64,000 nt of DNA from Gordonia lacunae (GTDB taxonomy: Bacteria; Actinomycetota; Actinomycetes; Mycobacteriales; Mycobacteriaceae), in contig NZ_NGFO01000009.1 in assembly GCF_002149015.1 (NCBI RefSeq), positions 62,050 through 126,049 of the forward strand, read 5' to 3'. Shown here in pieces: positions 46,495 through 55,964 of the stretch. Under the pieces are notes generated by a model, which worked only from the letters and a program-made list of their open reading frames with translations, was not told the origin of the DNA and did no database searches. How positions within the stretch are numbered: position 1 is the first letter of the stretch; every line of letters begins with the position of its first letter. A program made the position numbers and the translations under genes.

Positions 46495-47742
46495 ATGACT
46501 GTGCCCATCCGGTCGTCCACCGATCTCGCGGTGCTCGATCGTGATCTGCGCCGTGACCACGATGCCTTCATGTCGGGCGGCTCCCCGCGTGCCGATGTCC
46601 CGGGAGATGTCGTCGAATCGTGGGGTCGTGTCCGGGCGGGCAGGCACCGGTCCACCGTCGACACGCACAACCCGGGTCACATCTCGGACGACGAACTCGA
46701 GACCCGCCGCGCGACGCACCCCCTCCGAGACGCGGTCCAGCCGTTGCAGCGACTGTTCGCCCAGTCCGCGGACGATGCCTCGATGACACTGGGCGTGTTC
46801 GACGCGGACGGCGTGCTGTTGTGGCGGGGAGGTTCGGCGTCGGTGCTCCCCGAGGCCGACCGGCTCGAGCTCGTCGAGGGCAGCCGATGGGACGAGAACT
46901 CCACGGCGACCACGGCGGTCGGCCTCGCCGTCCATCTACAGCGCCCGACCCGGCTGTTCGGTGCCGAGCACTACTACAGCTCGCTGCACGGACTGTTCTG
47001 CACCGCGGTGCCGGTGCACGATCACCGCACCGGCGACATGATCGCCATCGCGGGTCTGGCCGGCCCGGCCATGGAGATGCAGCCGGCGGCATCGGCGTTC
47101 ACCTCCGCGCTGGCCGCCCTCGGCGAACACGAGATCACCCTCGCCCACCAGCGCGAGCTCGCCGACCTGCGATTCGCCGGCCAATCGCAACTGGCCGGGC
47201 TGCACGGGCCGGGACTGCTCATCGACGACGACGGATGGGTGGCCGAAGGGCGCGGCTGCACGCCGCCCGTCCGCGTCGCCGCGCCGACCGACAACATGCG
47301 GCAGTTCGTACCGGGGCTCGGGATCTGTGTGGTCGAGCGCCTCGGCCAGGGGTGGCTCGTGCGTCCGGCGGGCCCGTCCGGCCCGGTCCTGGCCGAGCTC
47401 TCCCTCGACGGCGAACCGTCCGTCACGGTCACCGGCGACGGCGAGCCGTGGCGCACCGTGCTGACCCGTCGGCACGCCCAGATCCTGTTGCTCCTCGCCG
47501 ACGCCGGCGAACAGGGCCTCACCTCGCAGCGGTTGAGCCAGCTGCTCTTCGGCGACGACGGCCACACCGTGAGCGTGCGTGCCGAGCTGTCCCGACTGCG
47601 CCGGGTGGTCGGGGCGCTCGTCTCGAGCCGGCCGTACCGGCTGGCGCCGCGAGTGGAATTGCGGGTCAGCCCGGATCAGCTCGACGTCTTTCGAGCACCT
47701 GTTGGTAGACGTCGCGTCGAGAGGCACCGGAACCCTGCGTGA
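46495..47742 (+). CDS. GAF-domain regulator with C-terminal winged helix
   Basis: A 415-residue protein. The N-terminal part (ESWGRVRAGRH, AVQPLQRLFAQSADDASMTLGVFDADG) is a GAF sensor of the kind found in acetoin/aldehyde-operon regulators. The C-terminal 90 residues (LTRRHAQILLLLADAGEQGL, VRAELSRLRRVVGALV) form a winged-helix DNA-binding domain, replacing the usual AAA+ and Fis domains. ATG at 46495 is used; ATG at 46462 overlapping the pabB stop is possible. The 3' end overlaps the convergent rsmI gene by 77 bases. The ligand is unknown. Confidence 0.8.
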   Translation: MTVPIRSSTDLAVLDRDLRRDHDAFMSGGSPRADVPGDVVESWGRVRAGRHRSTVDTHNPGHISDDELETRRATHPLRDAVQPLQRLFAQSADDASMTLGVFDADGVLLWRGGSASVLPEADRLELVEGSRWDENSTATTAVGLAVHLQRPTRLFGAEHYYSSLHGLFCTAVPVHDHRTGDMIAIAGLAGPAMEMQPAASAFTSALAALGEHEITLAHQRELADLRFAGQSQLAGLHGPGLLIDDDGWVAEGRGCTPPVRVAAPTDNMRQFVPGLGICVVERLGQGWLVRPAGPSGPVLAELSLDGEPSVTVTGDGEPWRTVLTRRHAQILLLLADAGEQGLTSQRLSQLLFGDDGHTVSVRAELSRLRRVVGALVSSRPYRLAPRVELRVSPDQLDVFRAPVGRRRVERHRNPA

Positions 47743-48604
47743 CCTCGGCGCACGCGTCCTTGAGCCGCATGCCCCCGGCCACGAGTTCTTCGGCTCGATC
47801 AGCGAGGTCGTCGATGTCGGGTTCGGCGGCCACCGCACCGGCGATCACCACGGTGATCTCACCACGGACGCCGTTGCCCGCCCACTCGGCGAGTTCGGCG
47901 AGTCCGCCGCGCCGGACCTCTTCGTAGGTCTTGGTCATCTCGCGGCACACCGCGGCGCGGCGGTCCGGACCCAGGATCTCGGCCGCGGCGACCAGCGTGT
48001 CGGCGAGACGGTGGGGCGACTCGAAGAACACCGCGGTCCGGGGTTGAGAGACCAGCTCGCGTAGCCACGCGGCTCGCGCGCCCGGCTTCCTGGGTGCGAA
48101 ACCCTCGAAGCAGAACCGCTCGGAGGGCAGCGCCGACACCGCGAGGGCCGTCGTCACCGCCGACGGTCCGGGCAGAGCCGTGACCGGCAGTCCCGCCTCG
48201 GCGCACGCCACCACCACGCGATACCCGGGATCGCTGACCGACGGCATCCCGGCGTCGGTGATCAGCAGTACCCTCTGCCCCTCGGCGATCGCGCTGACCA
48301 GACCCGGGGTGCGCGCGGCCTCCACCTGGTCGTAATAGCTGACCAGCCGTCCCCCGATCTCGACGTCGAGCGCCGCGGCCAGCGAACGGGCGCGCCGGGT
48401 GTCCTCGGCGGCGACGATGTCCGCGGTCTGCAGGGCCGCACGCAGACGCGGCGAGGCATCGTCGACCTGCCCCATCGGGGTGGCCGCCAACACCAGCCGG
48501 CCGCCCGGCGCGTGATCGGAACCGGGATCGGCGACCCCGGCGGCGTCGGGAGACACGGTCGGATCGTCGTCGAACTGGGGCGAGTCGGACTGGGCGGCGT
48601 TCAT
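47666..48604 (-). CDS. rsmI: 16S rRNA (cytidine1402-2'-O)-methyltransferase
   Basis: A 312-residue tetrapyrrole-methylase-fold enzyme that 2'-O-methylates C1402 of 16S rRNA with SAM. Motifs are LVLAATPMGQVDDASPR (normally ATPIGN), AAEDTRRAR, TDAGMPSVSDPGYR, PGPSAVTTAL and FFESPHRL. The N-terminal 35 residues are a disordered acidic extension. It is divergent from pmt with a 38-base gap and overlaps the GAF regulator tail to tail, a compact arrangement consistent with the conserved block. Confidence 0.95.
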   Translation of the reverse strand: MNAAQSDSPQFDDDPTVSPDAAGVADPGSDHAPGGRLVLAATPMGQVDDASPRLRAALQTADIVAAEDTRRARSLAAALDVEIGGRLVSYYDQVEAARTPGLVSAIAEGQRVLLITDAGMPSVSDPGYRVVVACAEAGLPVTALPGPSAVTTALAVSALPSERFCFEGFAPRKPGARAAWLRELVSQPRTAVFFESPHRLADTLVAAAEILGPDRRAAVCREMTKTYEEVRRGGLAELAEWAGNGVRGEITVVIAGAVAAEPDIDDLADRAEELVAGGMRLKDACAEVTQGSGASRRDVYQQVLERRRADPG

Positions 48605-48642
48605 CGACAGCCAGCTTACGAGGGACCACTAGGATCGATCGG

Positions 48643-50223
48643 GTGACCATCACCGCCGTGCACGACACCCCCGTGTCCGGCGGCGACTCCCGGCGCCCGA
48701 TCCCGCGATCGCGCCTGGGGCCGGAGGTTCCGTCACCGCTCTTCGGTGCCCCCGACCGCGGCCGTGGTCTCCTCGTCGGCGTCGTCATCGCGCTGCTGGC
48801 CACCGTCACGCGGTTCTGGGCCCTGACCCATCCCACCGACAAGGGCACGCCGGTCTTCGACGAGAAGCACTACGTGCCACAGGGCTGGCAGGTGCTGTCC
48901 GGCGGCAACTGGATCGAGGACAATCCGGCATACGGGCTGGTCGTGCATCCCCCGGTCGGCAAATGGATGCTGGCCGCGTCCGAGGCAGTCTTCGGCTACG
49001 GCCCGCTCGGTTGGCGCGTCGCGCCGGCCGTCTCGGGCGTCCTGATCGTCGTCCTGATCTACTGCGCGGTGCGCCGACTCACCCGGTCGACGCTGGTGGG
49101 AGCCATCGCGGGGATCTTCGCGATCTGCGACGGCGTGCTGTTCGTGCAGTCACGGATGGGCATGCTCGACATCTTCCAGACCCTGTTCATCGTGGCCACC
49201 TTCGCCGCGCTCGTCGCCGACCGCGACCAGGTCCGGGAACGCATGTATCGCGTCTACCTCGAGGGCCGCATCGCCGACAGTCCCTTCGGACCGCGACTCG
49301 GCTTCCGCTGGTACCGGTTCACCGCAGGCGTGATGCTGGGATTGAACTGCGGCACCAAGTGGTCGGGCATCTACTACGTCATCTTCTTCACCGCACTCGC
49401 GATCGGTTTCGACGTGGCCGCCCGCCGCGCCTATCACGTGCCACGCCCCTGGGTGGGCACGCTGGTGCGCGACGTCGTCCCGAGCGGAGCGAGTCTCGCG
49501 GTGATGCCGGTCGTCATCTACTTCCTGACCTACATCCCCTGGTTCACCAGCGAGACCGCCGTCTACCGCTACCAGGTGGGCAACACGATCGGTACCGACG
49601 GCCCGTTCGCGTGGGTGCCGGGTGCCTGGCGATCGCTGTGGTACTACGAGTCCGGCATCCTCGAATTCCATGCGGGGCTGACCAATTCCGCGGGCAATCA
49701 TCACCCCTGGGAGTCCAAGCCGTGGACCTGGCCGATGAGTCTGCGTCCGATGCTCTATGCGCTCGAGAACGGGCCCGACCAATGCGGCGGGGGTGAGTGC
49801 GTGCGCGCCCAGATGCTCATCGGCTCGCCCGCGCTCTGGTGGCTGTCGTTGCCGATGCTGCTGTGGGGGCTGTGGTCGTGGATCGTGCGTCGCGACTGGC
49901 GGTACGCCGCCGTCCTCGTGGGATACCTCGCCGGAATCCTGCCGTGGTTCCTCGCCCTCGACCGGCAGATGTACTTCTTTTACGCGACTGTGCTCGCGCC
50001 GTTCCTGGTGATGGGTCTCGCCTTGTGTTGCGGCGACCTGTTGCGTTCGGCTGCGGCGACCGCTCGCGCCCGACCCGAACGCCGCGCGCTCGCGCTGCTG
50101 GTCGTCGCGATCTACGTGGGCCTGGTCGTGGCGAACTTCGTGTGGTTGTGGCCGATCCTCACCGCCTCCCCGATCTCACCGGGCCTCTGGCGTCAGCAGA
50201 TCTGGCTGCCCAGCTGGGGCTGA
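48643..50223 (+). CDS. pmt: Dolichyl-phosphate-mannose-type protein O-mannosyltransferase
   Basis: A 526-residue GT39 membrane enzyme with about 11 hydrophobic segments. The catalytic Asp-Glu pair is in PVFDEKHYVPQG, in the first extracytoplasmic loop; HHPWESKPWTWPM is the conserved MIR-less Pmt segment. Actinobacterial Pmt transfers mannose from polyprenyl-phosphomannose to Ser/Thr of Sec-exported proteins at the membrane. The neighbour relation to rsmI is the same as in mycobacteria. The GTG at 48643 is used. Confidence 0.95.
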   Translation: MTITAVHDTPVSGGDSRRPIPRSRLGPEVPSPLFGAPDRGRGLLVGVVIALLATVTRFWALTHPTDKGTPVFDEKHYVPQGWQVLSGGNWIEDNPAYGLVVHPPVGKWMLAASEAVFGYGPLGWRVAPAVSGVLIVVLIYCAVRRLTRSTLVGAIAGIFAICDGVLFVQSRMGMLDIFQTLFIVATFAALVADRDQVRERMYRVYLEGRIADSPFGPRLGFRWYRFTAGVMLGLNCGTKWSGIYYVIFFTALAIGFDVAARRAYHVPRPWVGTLVRDVVPSGASLAVMPVVIYFLTYIPWFTSETAVYRYQVGNTIGTDGPFAWVPGAWRSLWYYESGILEFHAGLTNSAGNHHPWESKPWTWPMSLRPMLYALENGPDQCGGGECVRAQMLIGSPALWWLSLPMLLWGLWSWIVRRDWRYAAVLVGYLAGILPWFLALDRQMYFFYATVLAPFLVMGLALCCGDLLRSAAATARARPERRALALLVVAIYVGLVVANFVWLWPILTASPISPGLWRQQIWLPSWG

Positions 50224-50272
50224 GCGCACCACCTGGCGCGACCGAACGCGCGAGGGTGCCCACCCACCGGCT

Positions 50273-50689
50273 TCACCGTGGGGCGGGGAAGCGCGGTGCA
50301 GCCTCGTTGCGGTACTTCCGGTGGTACTCGGCGTAGAGGTCGGCGTTCTTCTCCCGGTCGAGCGAGTTGATGAGCTCGGGATCGAGGCCATGCTGGACCA
50401 GCCGGTAGCGGCGATAGACGCGGTTCAGCGCGATGGAGAAGAACAGGTACGACAGCAGGATCGGCATGGTCATGGTGATCCGCACCCCCCACGGCCCTGG
50501 GACGAACAGCATCGGCAGCACGAGGATGATGCACGGTATCGACCAGCGAGCGACCATCCTCGCCGCCGCGCCGGGGCCGACCAGGTCTTTGATCACCCAA
50601 TCACGCACCGAGACAGGCAATCTGCCGCCGTACCAGTAAGCGAGGTAGCGCCACCAGGCCGGGCGAGAGGATTCGTGGGGCTGGTTCAT
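50273..50689 (-). CDS. DUF5313 family membrane protein
   Basis: A 138-residue protein resembling the actinobacterial DUF5313 family. WWRYLAYWYGGRLPVSVRDW is the typical N-terminal amphipathic stretch, followed by two hydrophobic segments (IPCIILVLPMLFVPG; ITMTMPILLSYLFFSIALN) and a charged C-terminus (RRYRLVQHGLDPE). Function is unknown. It is convergent with pmt (50 bases apart) and divergent from the MocR regulator, sharing the palindrome-containing promoter region. Confidence 0.8.
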   Translation of the reverse strand: MNQPHESSRPAWWRYLAYWYGGRLPVSVRDWVIKDLVGPGAAARMVARWSIPCIILVLPMLFVPGPWGVRITMTMPILLSYLFFSIALNRVYRRYRLVQHGLDPELINSLDREKNADLYAEYHRKYRNEAAPRFPAPR

Positions 50690-50731
50690 GGGCGCACACT
50701 CCTGAGTTCGCGTTGTGCAACCAGGGTAGCA

Positions 50732-50747
50732 TTTGTCCTAGGACAAA
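50732..50747. promoter_or_regulatory. Perfect 16-bp palindrome, candidate MocR operator
   Basis: TTTGTCCTAGGACAAA is a perfect palindrome in the 188-base gap between the divergent DUF5313 and MocR genes. TAGCAT (50728-50733) partly overlaps it on the plus strand and could be a -10 box, so a bound protein would block transcription. The adjacent MocR/GntR protein is the natural candidate ligand. Confidence 0.6.
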
Positions 50748-50877
50748 GAGGTGTGGTCCTCATCGCTCCGGCGCGAACCCGCCGGCACCACTGCCGCCCG
50801 CCCGGCAATGGTTGACTGGCAGCCAACGGGCGGCGGCGGACCCGCACGCGCCGGTCGACGTCAGCAGGGAGGTTGTG

Positions 50878-52191
50878 GTGGCCGTCGTGATCACCGGGCA
50901 GACAGCGAACGCGATCGTTCAGAGCGCTCGGGATGCGATCGTCTCGGGTCGACTCCGACCGGGCGATTCGTTGCCGCCGATCCGCGAGCTCGCGGCCGAG
51001 CTGGGCGTCAATCGCAACACCGTGGCCACGGCATACCGCCAGCTCGTCGCACTGGGCGCGGCAGACACGCGAGGCCGGGGCGGAACGGTCGTCGCCGACC
51101 GACTGCAGCCCGGCAGCGAGCTCGCCGTTCCCGCGGACGCCGTCGACCTCGCCGACGGCAATCCGGATCCCGCTCTCCTCCCCGATCTGCGCGCCGCGAT
51201 CGCCGCAGCGCCGTACCGGCCCACGATGTACGGCACCTCCGCGGTGGCCCCGGCGCTACGGGCAGCGGCGCCGGTGCTGTTCGGCGACCATCCGCAGGAA
51301 GGCGAACTGGTCGCGACCCACGGCGCGGTCGACGCGATGGAACGGCTGCTGAACACCCACCTCGTCCGCGGCGACTTCGTCGCGGTGGAGAATCCGTGCT
51401 TCCTCGCCAGCGTCGGCACGATCCGCGTCAACGGTTACCGTGCGCTACCAGTCGAATTGGACGGATACGGCATGCGACCCGACCACCTGGCACGGGCGCT
51501 GGACGAGGGCGCCCGAGCAGTCATCGTCACCTGCCGCGGTCACAACCCCGGCGGAATCGCCCTGTCCGAGACCCGCGCGGGGGAACTCCGAGCGCTCCTC
51601 GAGCGCTACCCCGAGGTGCTCGTCATCGAAGACGACCACTTCTCGCTGCTGTCGGTCTACGACTACCGCCGCGTGATCCCGGACAACAGCCGGCACTGGG
51701 CAGTCGTCCGGTCCGTCGCGAAGTTCCTGGGTCCCGACCTGCGGGTCGCCCTCGTCGATGCCGATCCGACGACCGCGGCCGCACTCGACGCACGACTCCG
51801 TTCCGGCCGCCCCTGGGTCAGCCACCTGCTGCAAACCACCGCGGCGCACCTTCTCACCGATCCGGCGACGACCGAACTCATCGCCACCGCTCGCGACGAA
51901 TATGCTCGTCGCACAGAATTTCTCATCGATGCACTCACAGCCGGTGGCGTCGCGTCGACCCTGGGACCACCTGACGGGATCAACACCTGGGTCGATCTGC
52001 CCCGCGAGGCCCCCGCGGAGAGGGTCAGCGCCGATCTCGCCCGTCGTGGCTGGGCGGTGCAACCCGGGACGATCTTCGCCGTCGACGGGGCCACTCCGCG
52101 AAATGGCCTACGCGTCACGACGTCCCGGCTCGACCGGACAGCTGCGGAAACATTCACCACTGCCCTCGCCGGAGCGATCGCTCAGCCGTGA
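50878..52191 (+). CDS. MocR-subfamily GntR regulator with aminotransferase domain
   Basis: A 437-residue fusion. Residues 1-75 are a GntR winged helix (LRPGDSLPPIRELAAELGV, RNTVATAYRQLVALG); the rest is a fold-type I aminotransferase domain. The PLP lysine is Lys282 in VRSVAKFLGPDLR, with NPGGIALSET and EDDHFSLLS contacting the cofactor. Family members (PdxR, GabR, TauR) sense PLP or amino compounds through this domain. The GTG at 50878 has agggagg five bases upstream. No amine-metabolism target gene is adjacent apart from the BCCT gene. Confidence 0.9.
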   Translation: MAVVITGQTANAIVQSARDAIVSGRLRPGDSLPPIRELAAELGVNRNTVATAYRQLVALGAADTRGRGGTVVADRLQPGSELAVPADAVDLADGNPDPALLPDLRAAIAAAPYRPTMYGTSAVAPALRAAAPVLFGDHPQEGELVATHGAVDAMERLLNTHLVRGDFVAVENPCFLASVGTIRVNGYRALPVELDGYGMRPDHLARALDEGARAVIVTCRGHNPGGIALSETRAGELRALLERYPEVLVIEDDHFSLLSVYDYRRVIPDNSRHWAVVRSVAKFLGPDLRVALVDADPTTAAALDARLRSGRPWVSHLLQTTAAHLLTDPATTELIATARDEYARRTEFLIDALTAGGVASTLGPPDGINTWVDLPREAPAERVSADLARRGWAVQPGTIFAVDGATPRNGLRVTTSRLDRTAAETFTTALAGAIAQP

Positions 52192-52234
52192 CCACGCTCC
52201 GCCGGCGGTCTCCCCCGGCGCGGACCCGCCGACG

Positions 52235-52268
52235 CCAGTGGGCCGCGCATCGTCGCGCGGCCCACTGG
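52235..52268. terminator. Bidirectional terminator hairpin
   Basis: A perfect 14-bp stem, CCAGTGGGCCGCGC (52235-52248) with GCGCGGCCCACTGG (52255-52268), and a 6-base loop, in the 109-base gap between the convergent MocR and BCCT genes. Confidence 0.82.
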
Positions 52269-52300
52269 TTGTCGTCACCCCGTCCGGGTCAGATCGGTTG

Positions 52301-54112
52301 CTACACCGCGGGTCCGGTCAATCGGTCGGTGTCGCGCTGTCCCTCGTCCCGATGCCCGTCGGTACGACCGGCGTCGCCACCAGTCGATGCGGCGGGCGAC
52401 GATCCGTTGGTCGACGCGGCGGGATCCGAACCGTTCGCCTGCTCGACGAAGTCCGGATCGATCCTCTCCAGATGGCGTACCGCGTCGGCGTCGATCGACT
52501 CGAGTTCACCGGTCGCGATGGCGAGCGCCTGCTCCCGGACGTGCTCGTCGACCTGGGCCGACAGCACGTGACGAGAGACGATCAGCGGGTCGCGCCGGAG
52601 GTCGAGATAGAGCGAGAAGCACATGCCGATCATCACCACGACGAACGGCAGTGCGGCGATGATCGCCATCGTCTTGATGCCGTCGAGGGCGTCGTCACCA
52701 CTGATGGCCAGCAGCAGCGCCGCCACCACGCCGGTGAGCACACCCCAGAACACCGTCAGCGAACGCGACGGATGTTCGACGCCCCGCTGCGAGAGGGTGC
52801 CCATCACGAGCGACGCCGAGTCGGCACCGGAGACGAAGAAGATGCCGACCAGGATCATGACCAGCGCCGAGGCCACACCGGTCCACGGCAGGTGGGCGAG
52901 CACGTCGAACAGCGTGCTCTCGCTGGCCGCGGTGGCCGGATCGAAGGCCAGCGTGCCCTCGATGTCCTGATGGATCGCGGTACCGCCGAAGATGCAGAAC
53001 CAGACCAGCGACACCGTCGTGGGCACCACCATGACGCCGATGACGAACTCCCGGATGGTACGTCCACGACTGATCTTGGCGAGGAACAGACCGACGAACG
53101 GGGTCCACGACACCCACCACGCCCAGTAGAAGATCGTCCAGTCGGCGAGCCACTGATGACCGGCTTCGGTCGTGACCGTCGCATCGGAGCGCGCCGCGAA
53201 GGTGGTGAGATCGGTCAGGTAGGCGCCCAGGGTCGTGGGCAGCAGGTTCAGGATGAAGATCGTCGGGCCGACGATGAAGACGAACAGCGCCAGCACCACC
53301 GCGAGCACCATGTTGATGTTCGAGAGCCACTGGATACCGCGGGCGATGCCCGACACGGCCGACGCAACGAACGCCGCGGTGAGGATCGCGATGATCGCGA
53401 CGAGCAGCATCTTCGTCGGCTCGTTCACCCAACCGAGGGTGTCCAGGCCCGAGCCGATCTGCAGTGCGCCGAGACCCAGGGAGGCCACGGTGCCGAACAG
53501 CGTGGCGAAGATGGCCAGGATGTCGATGATCTTGCCGCCCGGCCCGTTGGACACCCGCGGACCGAGAAGCCGCTCGAACACGGCGCTCATCAGCTGGGTC
53601 CGACCCAACCGGTACGTGCTGTAGGCCAGCGCAAGGCCGACCACCGCGTACATGGCCCACGGGTGGAAACCCCAGTGGAACATCGTCGTCGCCATCGCCG
53701 CGCGGATGTCCTCGGGAGCGATTTCCGGTGGCGGACTGGCGAAGTGGTACAGCGGCTCGTAGGCACCGAAGAACATGAGCCCGATGCCCATCCCCGCGCT
53801 GAACATCATCGCGATCCAGCTCACGGTACGGAACTGCGGCTTCTCCCCGGTCCGGCCGAGCGGAATCCGGCCGTACTTGGACACGGCGAGGAACACCGCG
53901 AAGATGACGAAGCCCGTCGCGGAGAGGATGAAGAGCCAGCCGAGGTTGTTGGTGATCCAACTCAACACCTCGGTGGTGGTCGTGTTGAGGCTCTCCTTGT
54001 CCCCGATCCCCCAGATCACGAAGGCGATGACGAGCACCGCGGTCACGGTGAAAACCACCGGGTCCAGTGTCTGCTTCGGACGCCTAGTGATCACATCCTG
54101 TTCACTTGTCAT
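52301..54112 (-). CDS. BCCT-family betaine/carnitine/choline-type transporter
   Basis: A 603-residue transporter with about 12 hydrophobic segments. SAGMGIGLMFFGAYEPLYHF carries the glycine stretch linked to sodium coupling, and WAWWVSWTPFVGLFLAKISRG is the substrate-site helix. The family imports quaternary ammonium compounds such as glycine betaine for osmoprotection or catabolism. A hydrophilic C-terminal tail of about 90 residues, rich in Glu then in Gly/Ser/Asp, may sense ionic strength as in BetP. The GntR gene ends 31 bases upstream on the same strand. Confidence 0.93.
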   Translation of the reverse strand: MTSEQDVITRRPKQTLDPVVFTVTAVLVIAFVIWGIGDKESLNTTTTEVLSWITNNLGWLFILSATGFVIFAVFLAVSKYGRIPLGRTGEKPQFRTVSWIAMMFSAGMGIGLMFFGAYEPLYHFASPPPEIAPEDIRAAMATTMFHWGFHPWAMYAVVGLALAYSTYRLGRTQLMSAVFERLLGPRVSNGPGGKIIDILAIFATLFGTVASLGLGALQIGSGLDTLGWVNEPTKMLLVAIIAILTAAFVASAVSGIARGIQWLSNINMVLAVVLALFVFIVGPTIFILNLLPTTLGAYLTDLTTFAARSDATVTTEAGHQWLADWTIFYWAWWVSWTPFVGLFLAKISRGRTIREFVIGVMVVPTTVSLVWFCIFGGTAIHQDIEGTLAFDPATAASESTLFDVLAHLPWTGVASALVMILVGIFFVSGADSASLVMGTLSQRGVEHPSRSLTVFWGVLTGVVAALLLAISGDDALDGIKTMAIIAALPFVVVMIGMCFSLYLDLRRDPLIVSRHVLSAQVDEHVREQALAIATGELESIDADAVRHLERIDPDFVEQANGSDPAASTNGSSPAASTGGDAGRTDGHRDEGQRDTDRLTGPAV

Positions 54113-54143
54113 TGTTCAAGCCAATCAATCTCGGTGCATCTAT

Positions 54144-54560
54144 TCAAGTTCGTCCGAGCACACGGTTGAGCATCTCAACGATCACGGAATCGTCGAGGCC
54201 CAGCTCACGGGCGGTTTCGACGTACGCGGCGGCGGCCGCGAAACCGGCGTCGAGCGCATCGTGGCGACCGGCCCTGATGAACGATCCCTGCCGCCCGCGG
54301 GTCTCGATGACGCCCGCCGCCTCGAGTTCCCGGTAGCTGCGCGCGACCGTGTTGGCCGCCACGCCGAGTCGCGACGCCAGCGCCCGGACCGTCGGCAGAC
54401 GTTCGCCGGTGAGCAAGTCCCCGGATTCGATCAGGTCGATGACCCCGACCCGCACCTGCTCGAAGGGCGGCCGGTCGGAGTCCGTGTCGATCCGCAGCGC
54501 GGCGAGCGCCGACCCGGTGGTGGCACTCATCGGGTCTCCGGACGAGGAATCCGAGGTCAT
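54144..54560 (-). CDS. GntR-family regulator (YtrA/YhcF-type)
   Basis: A 138-residue regulator. The GntR winged helix occupies residues 30-100 ([42 protein letters not shown]), with only a short helical tail ([11 protein letters not shown]) in place of a ligand domain, as in the YtrA subgroup. Its ATG overlaps the arcA stop as ATGA, so it is coupled to arcA and probably regulates arcA, the BCCT gene, or both. Which one cannot be told from sequence. Confidence 0.9.
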   Translation of the reverse strand: MTSDSSSGDPMSATTGSALAALRIDTDSDRPPFEQVRVGVIDLIESGDLLTGERLPTVRALASRLGVAANTVARSYRELEAAGVIETRGRQGSFIRAGRHDALDAGFAAAAAYVETARELGLDDSVIVEMLNRVLGRT

Positions 54561-55819
54561 GACGCGCTCCCTCCCCGAGGGTCACGGGCGAGCGGACACG
54601 ACATGCACCGCGGCCCGCCGCGGCCCGACCCCAGTTCGCGGCCCTCGATCTCGATGACCTCGATGCCCGAGTCGCGGAGTCGCCGATTGGTTTCGGAGTT
54701 CCGGTTGTAGGACACCACCACGCCGGGGGCGAGCGCGAGCGTGTTGTTGCCGTCGTCCCACTGCTCCCGCTCGGCGGTCACCGGGTCGAGGCCGGTGTCG
54801 ATGACCCGCAGCTTGGAGATCCCCATCGCCTCGGCGGCCGCGTCGAGGAAGGGCCGTTCGCCGGTGATCCGGACCGCGTCGGTCGCGGCATCGTGGACGA
54901 GGGTGAACGCGGACATGGTGTCGCGGATGTTGGGGTACATGACCACGGCGTCGGTGTCGACCATCGTGCAGACGGTGTCGAGGTGCATGAACGCCCGCGA
55001 CTGTTCGATCGGCACCGCGAGCACGGTGTGCGCCAGGTGGTCGTCGAACAGGCTGCGCGCCAGCGCTTCCGCCCCGGCGGGCGTGGTCCGCTCGCCGACC
55101 CCGACGGCCACCACGCCGGCGGCGAGCAGCAGCACGTCCCCGCCCTCGACCGGCGCGACCTGCGACTCGTAGGCCCGTCGGGCGCCGGTGAACCTCGGGT
55201 GGTGGGCGTAGATGAGGTCGGTCAGCGACGTCTCCCGTGCCCGGGCGGGCAGCGCGAGCGAGGTGATCGCGAACCGTCCGCCGATCCAGAACGAACTGTC
55301 GCGGGTGAAGAGCAGATTCGGCAGGGGCTCGATCGCGAACTCGGGTCCGTGATGCATCCGCCGCACCAGCGACGACCGCTCGGCCGACGGGGTGATCGGC
55401 AGCTCGTCGAAGGTCATCCCGGCCATCAGCACGTACGCGAGGTCGGCCGGCGAGAGTCCGCGCAGATGCGTGGCGAGGTCTTCCGCGAGATGCGTACCCA
55501 GTCGCCGCGCACTGACCGCCGCCGCGATGCCCTGGATTCGGGCCGCACCGCTGTGCGCGATCGTCTCGGCGAGCAGATCGCCCAGGAGGTAGACGTCGAC
55601 TCCCCGGTCGCGCAGCACCTCCGCGAACGCATCGTGCTCTTCCTGCGCGCGCCCGACCCACGGGAGCCCGTCGAAGAGGAGCTGGTCGCTGTTGCGCGGG
55701 GTGAGCCGGCGCAGTTCATCGCCGGGACGATGCAGCATGACCGCCCGCAGGGTGCCGACCTCCGAGTCGGCCCCGAGCGCGTAGTCGTGACCCGTCGCAG
55801 GGCCGTCGCCGGATGTCAT
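54557..55819 (-). CDS. arcA: Arginine deiminase
   Basis: A 420-residue amidinotransferase-fold enzyme converting arginine to citrulline and ammonia. The nucleophile is Cys405 in [11 protein letters not shown]; the catalytic His lies in [11 protein letters not shown], and [14 protein letters not shown] and [11 protein letters not shown] hold the substrate acidic residues. The N-terminal [14 protein letters not shown] is typical. No ornithine carbamoyltransferase or carbamate kinase genes are nearby, so this is not a complete ADI energy pathway; roles in arginine breakdown, acid resistance or nitrogen release remain open. The ATG at 55819 is chosen over an upstream ATG at 55909. Confidence 0.95.
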   Translation of the reverse strand: MTSGDGPATGHDYALGADSEVGTLRAVMLHRPGDELRRLTPRNSDQLLFDGLPWVGRAQEEHDAFAEVLRDRGVDVYLLGDLLAETIAHSGAARIQGIAAAVSARRLGTHLAEDLATHLRGLSPADLAYVLMAGMTFDELPITPSAERSSLVRRMHHGPEFAIEPLPNLLFTRDSSFWIGGRFAITSLALPARARETSLTDLIYAHHPRFTGARRAYESQVAPVEGGDVLLLAAGVVAVGVGERTTPAGAEALARSLFDDHLAHTVLAVPIEQSRAFMHLDTVCTMVDTDAVVMYPNIRDTMSAFTLVHDAATDAVRITGERPFLDAAAEAMGISKLRVIDTGLDPVTAEREQWDDGNNTLALAPGVVVSYNRNSETNRRLRDSGIEVIEIEGRELGSGRGGPRCMSCPLARDPRGGSAS

Positions 55820-55964
55820 CGGCGCACACGTCCGCTGGTCCGCTGAGCCGGGTGATCCGACTGTCCTGCACCGCTCATCGCTCAACCGTAATTCGTCGTC
55901 CGCCGTCACACATCACTCATCGACGCAGCGGGGGCGTGTCGGTGCCGTCGACCCGCCCGGAACG

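Noticed and set aside
51758..54169. 803-residue plus-strand frame opposite the BCCT gene
   Set aside because: Extremely Arg/Asp/Glu/His-rich, antisense to a well-supported membrane transporter.
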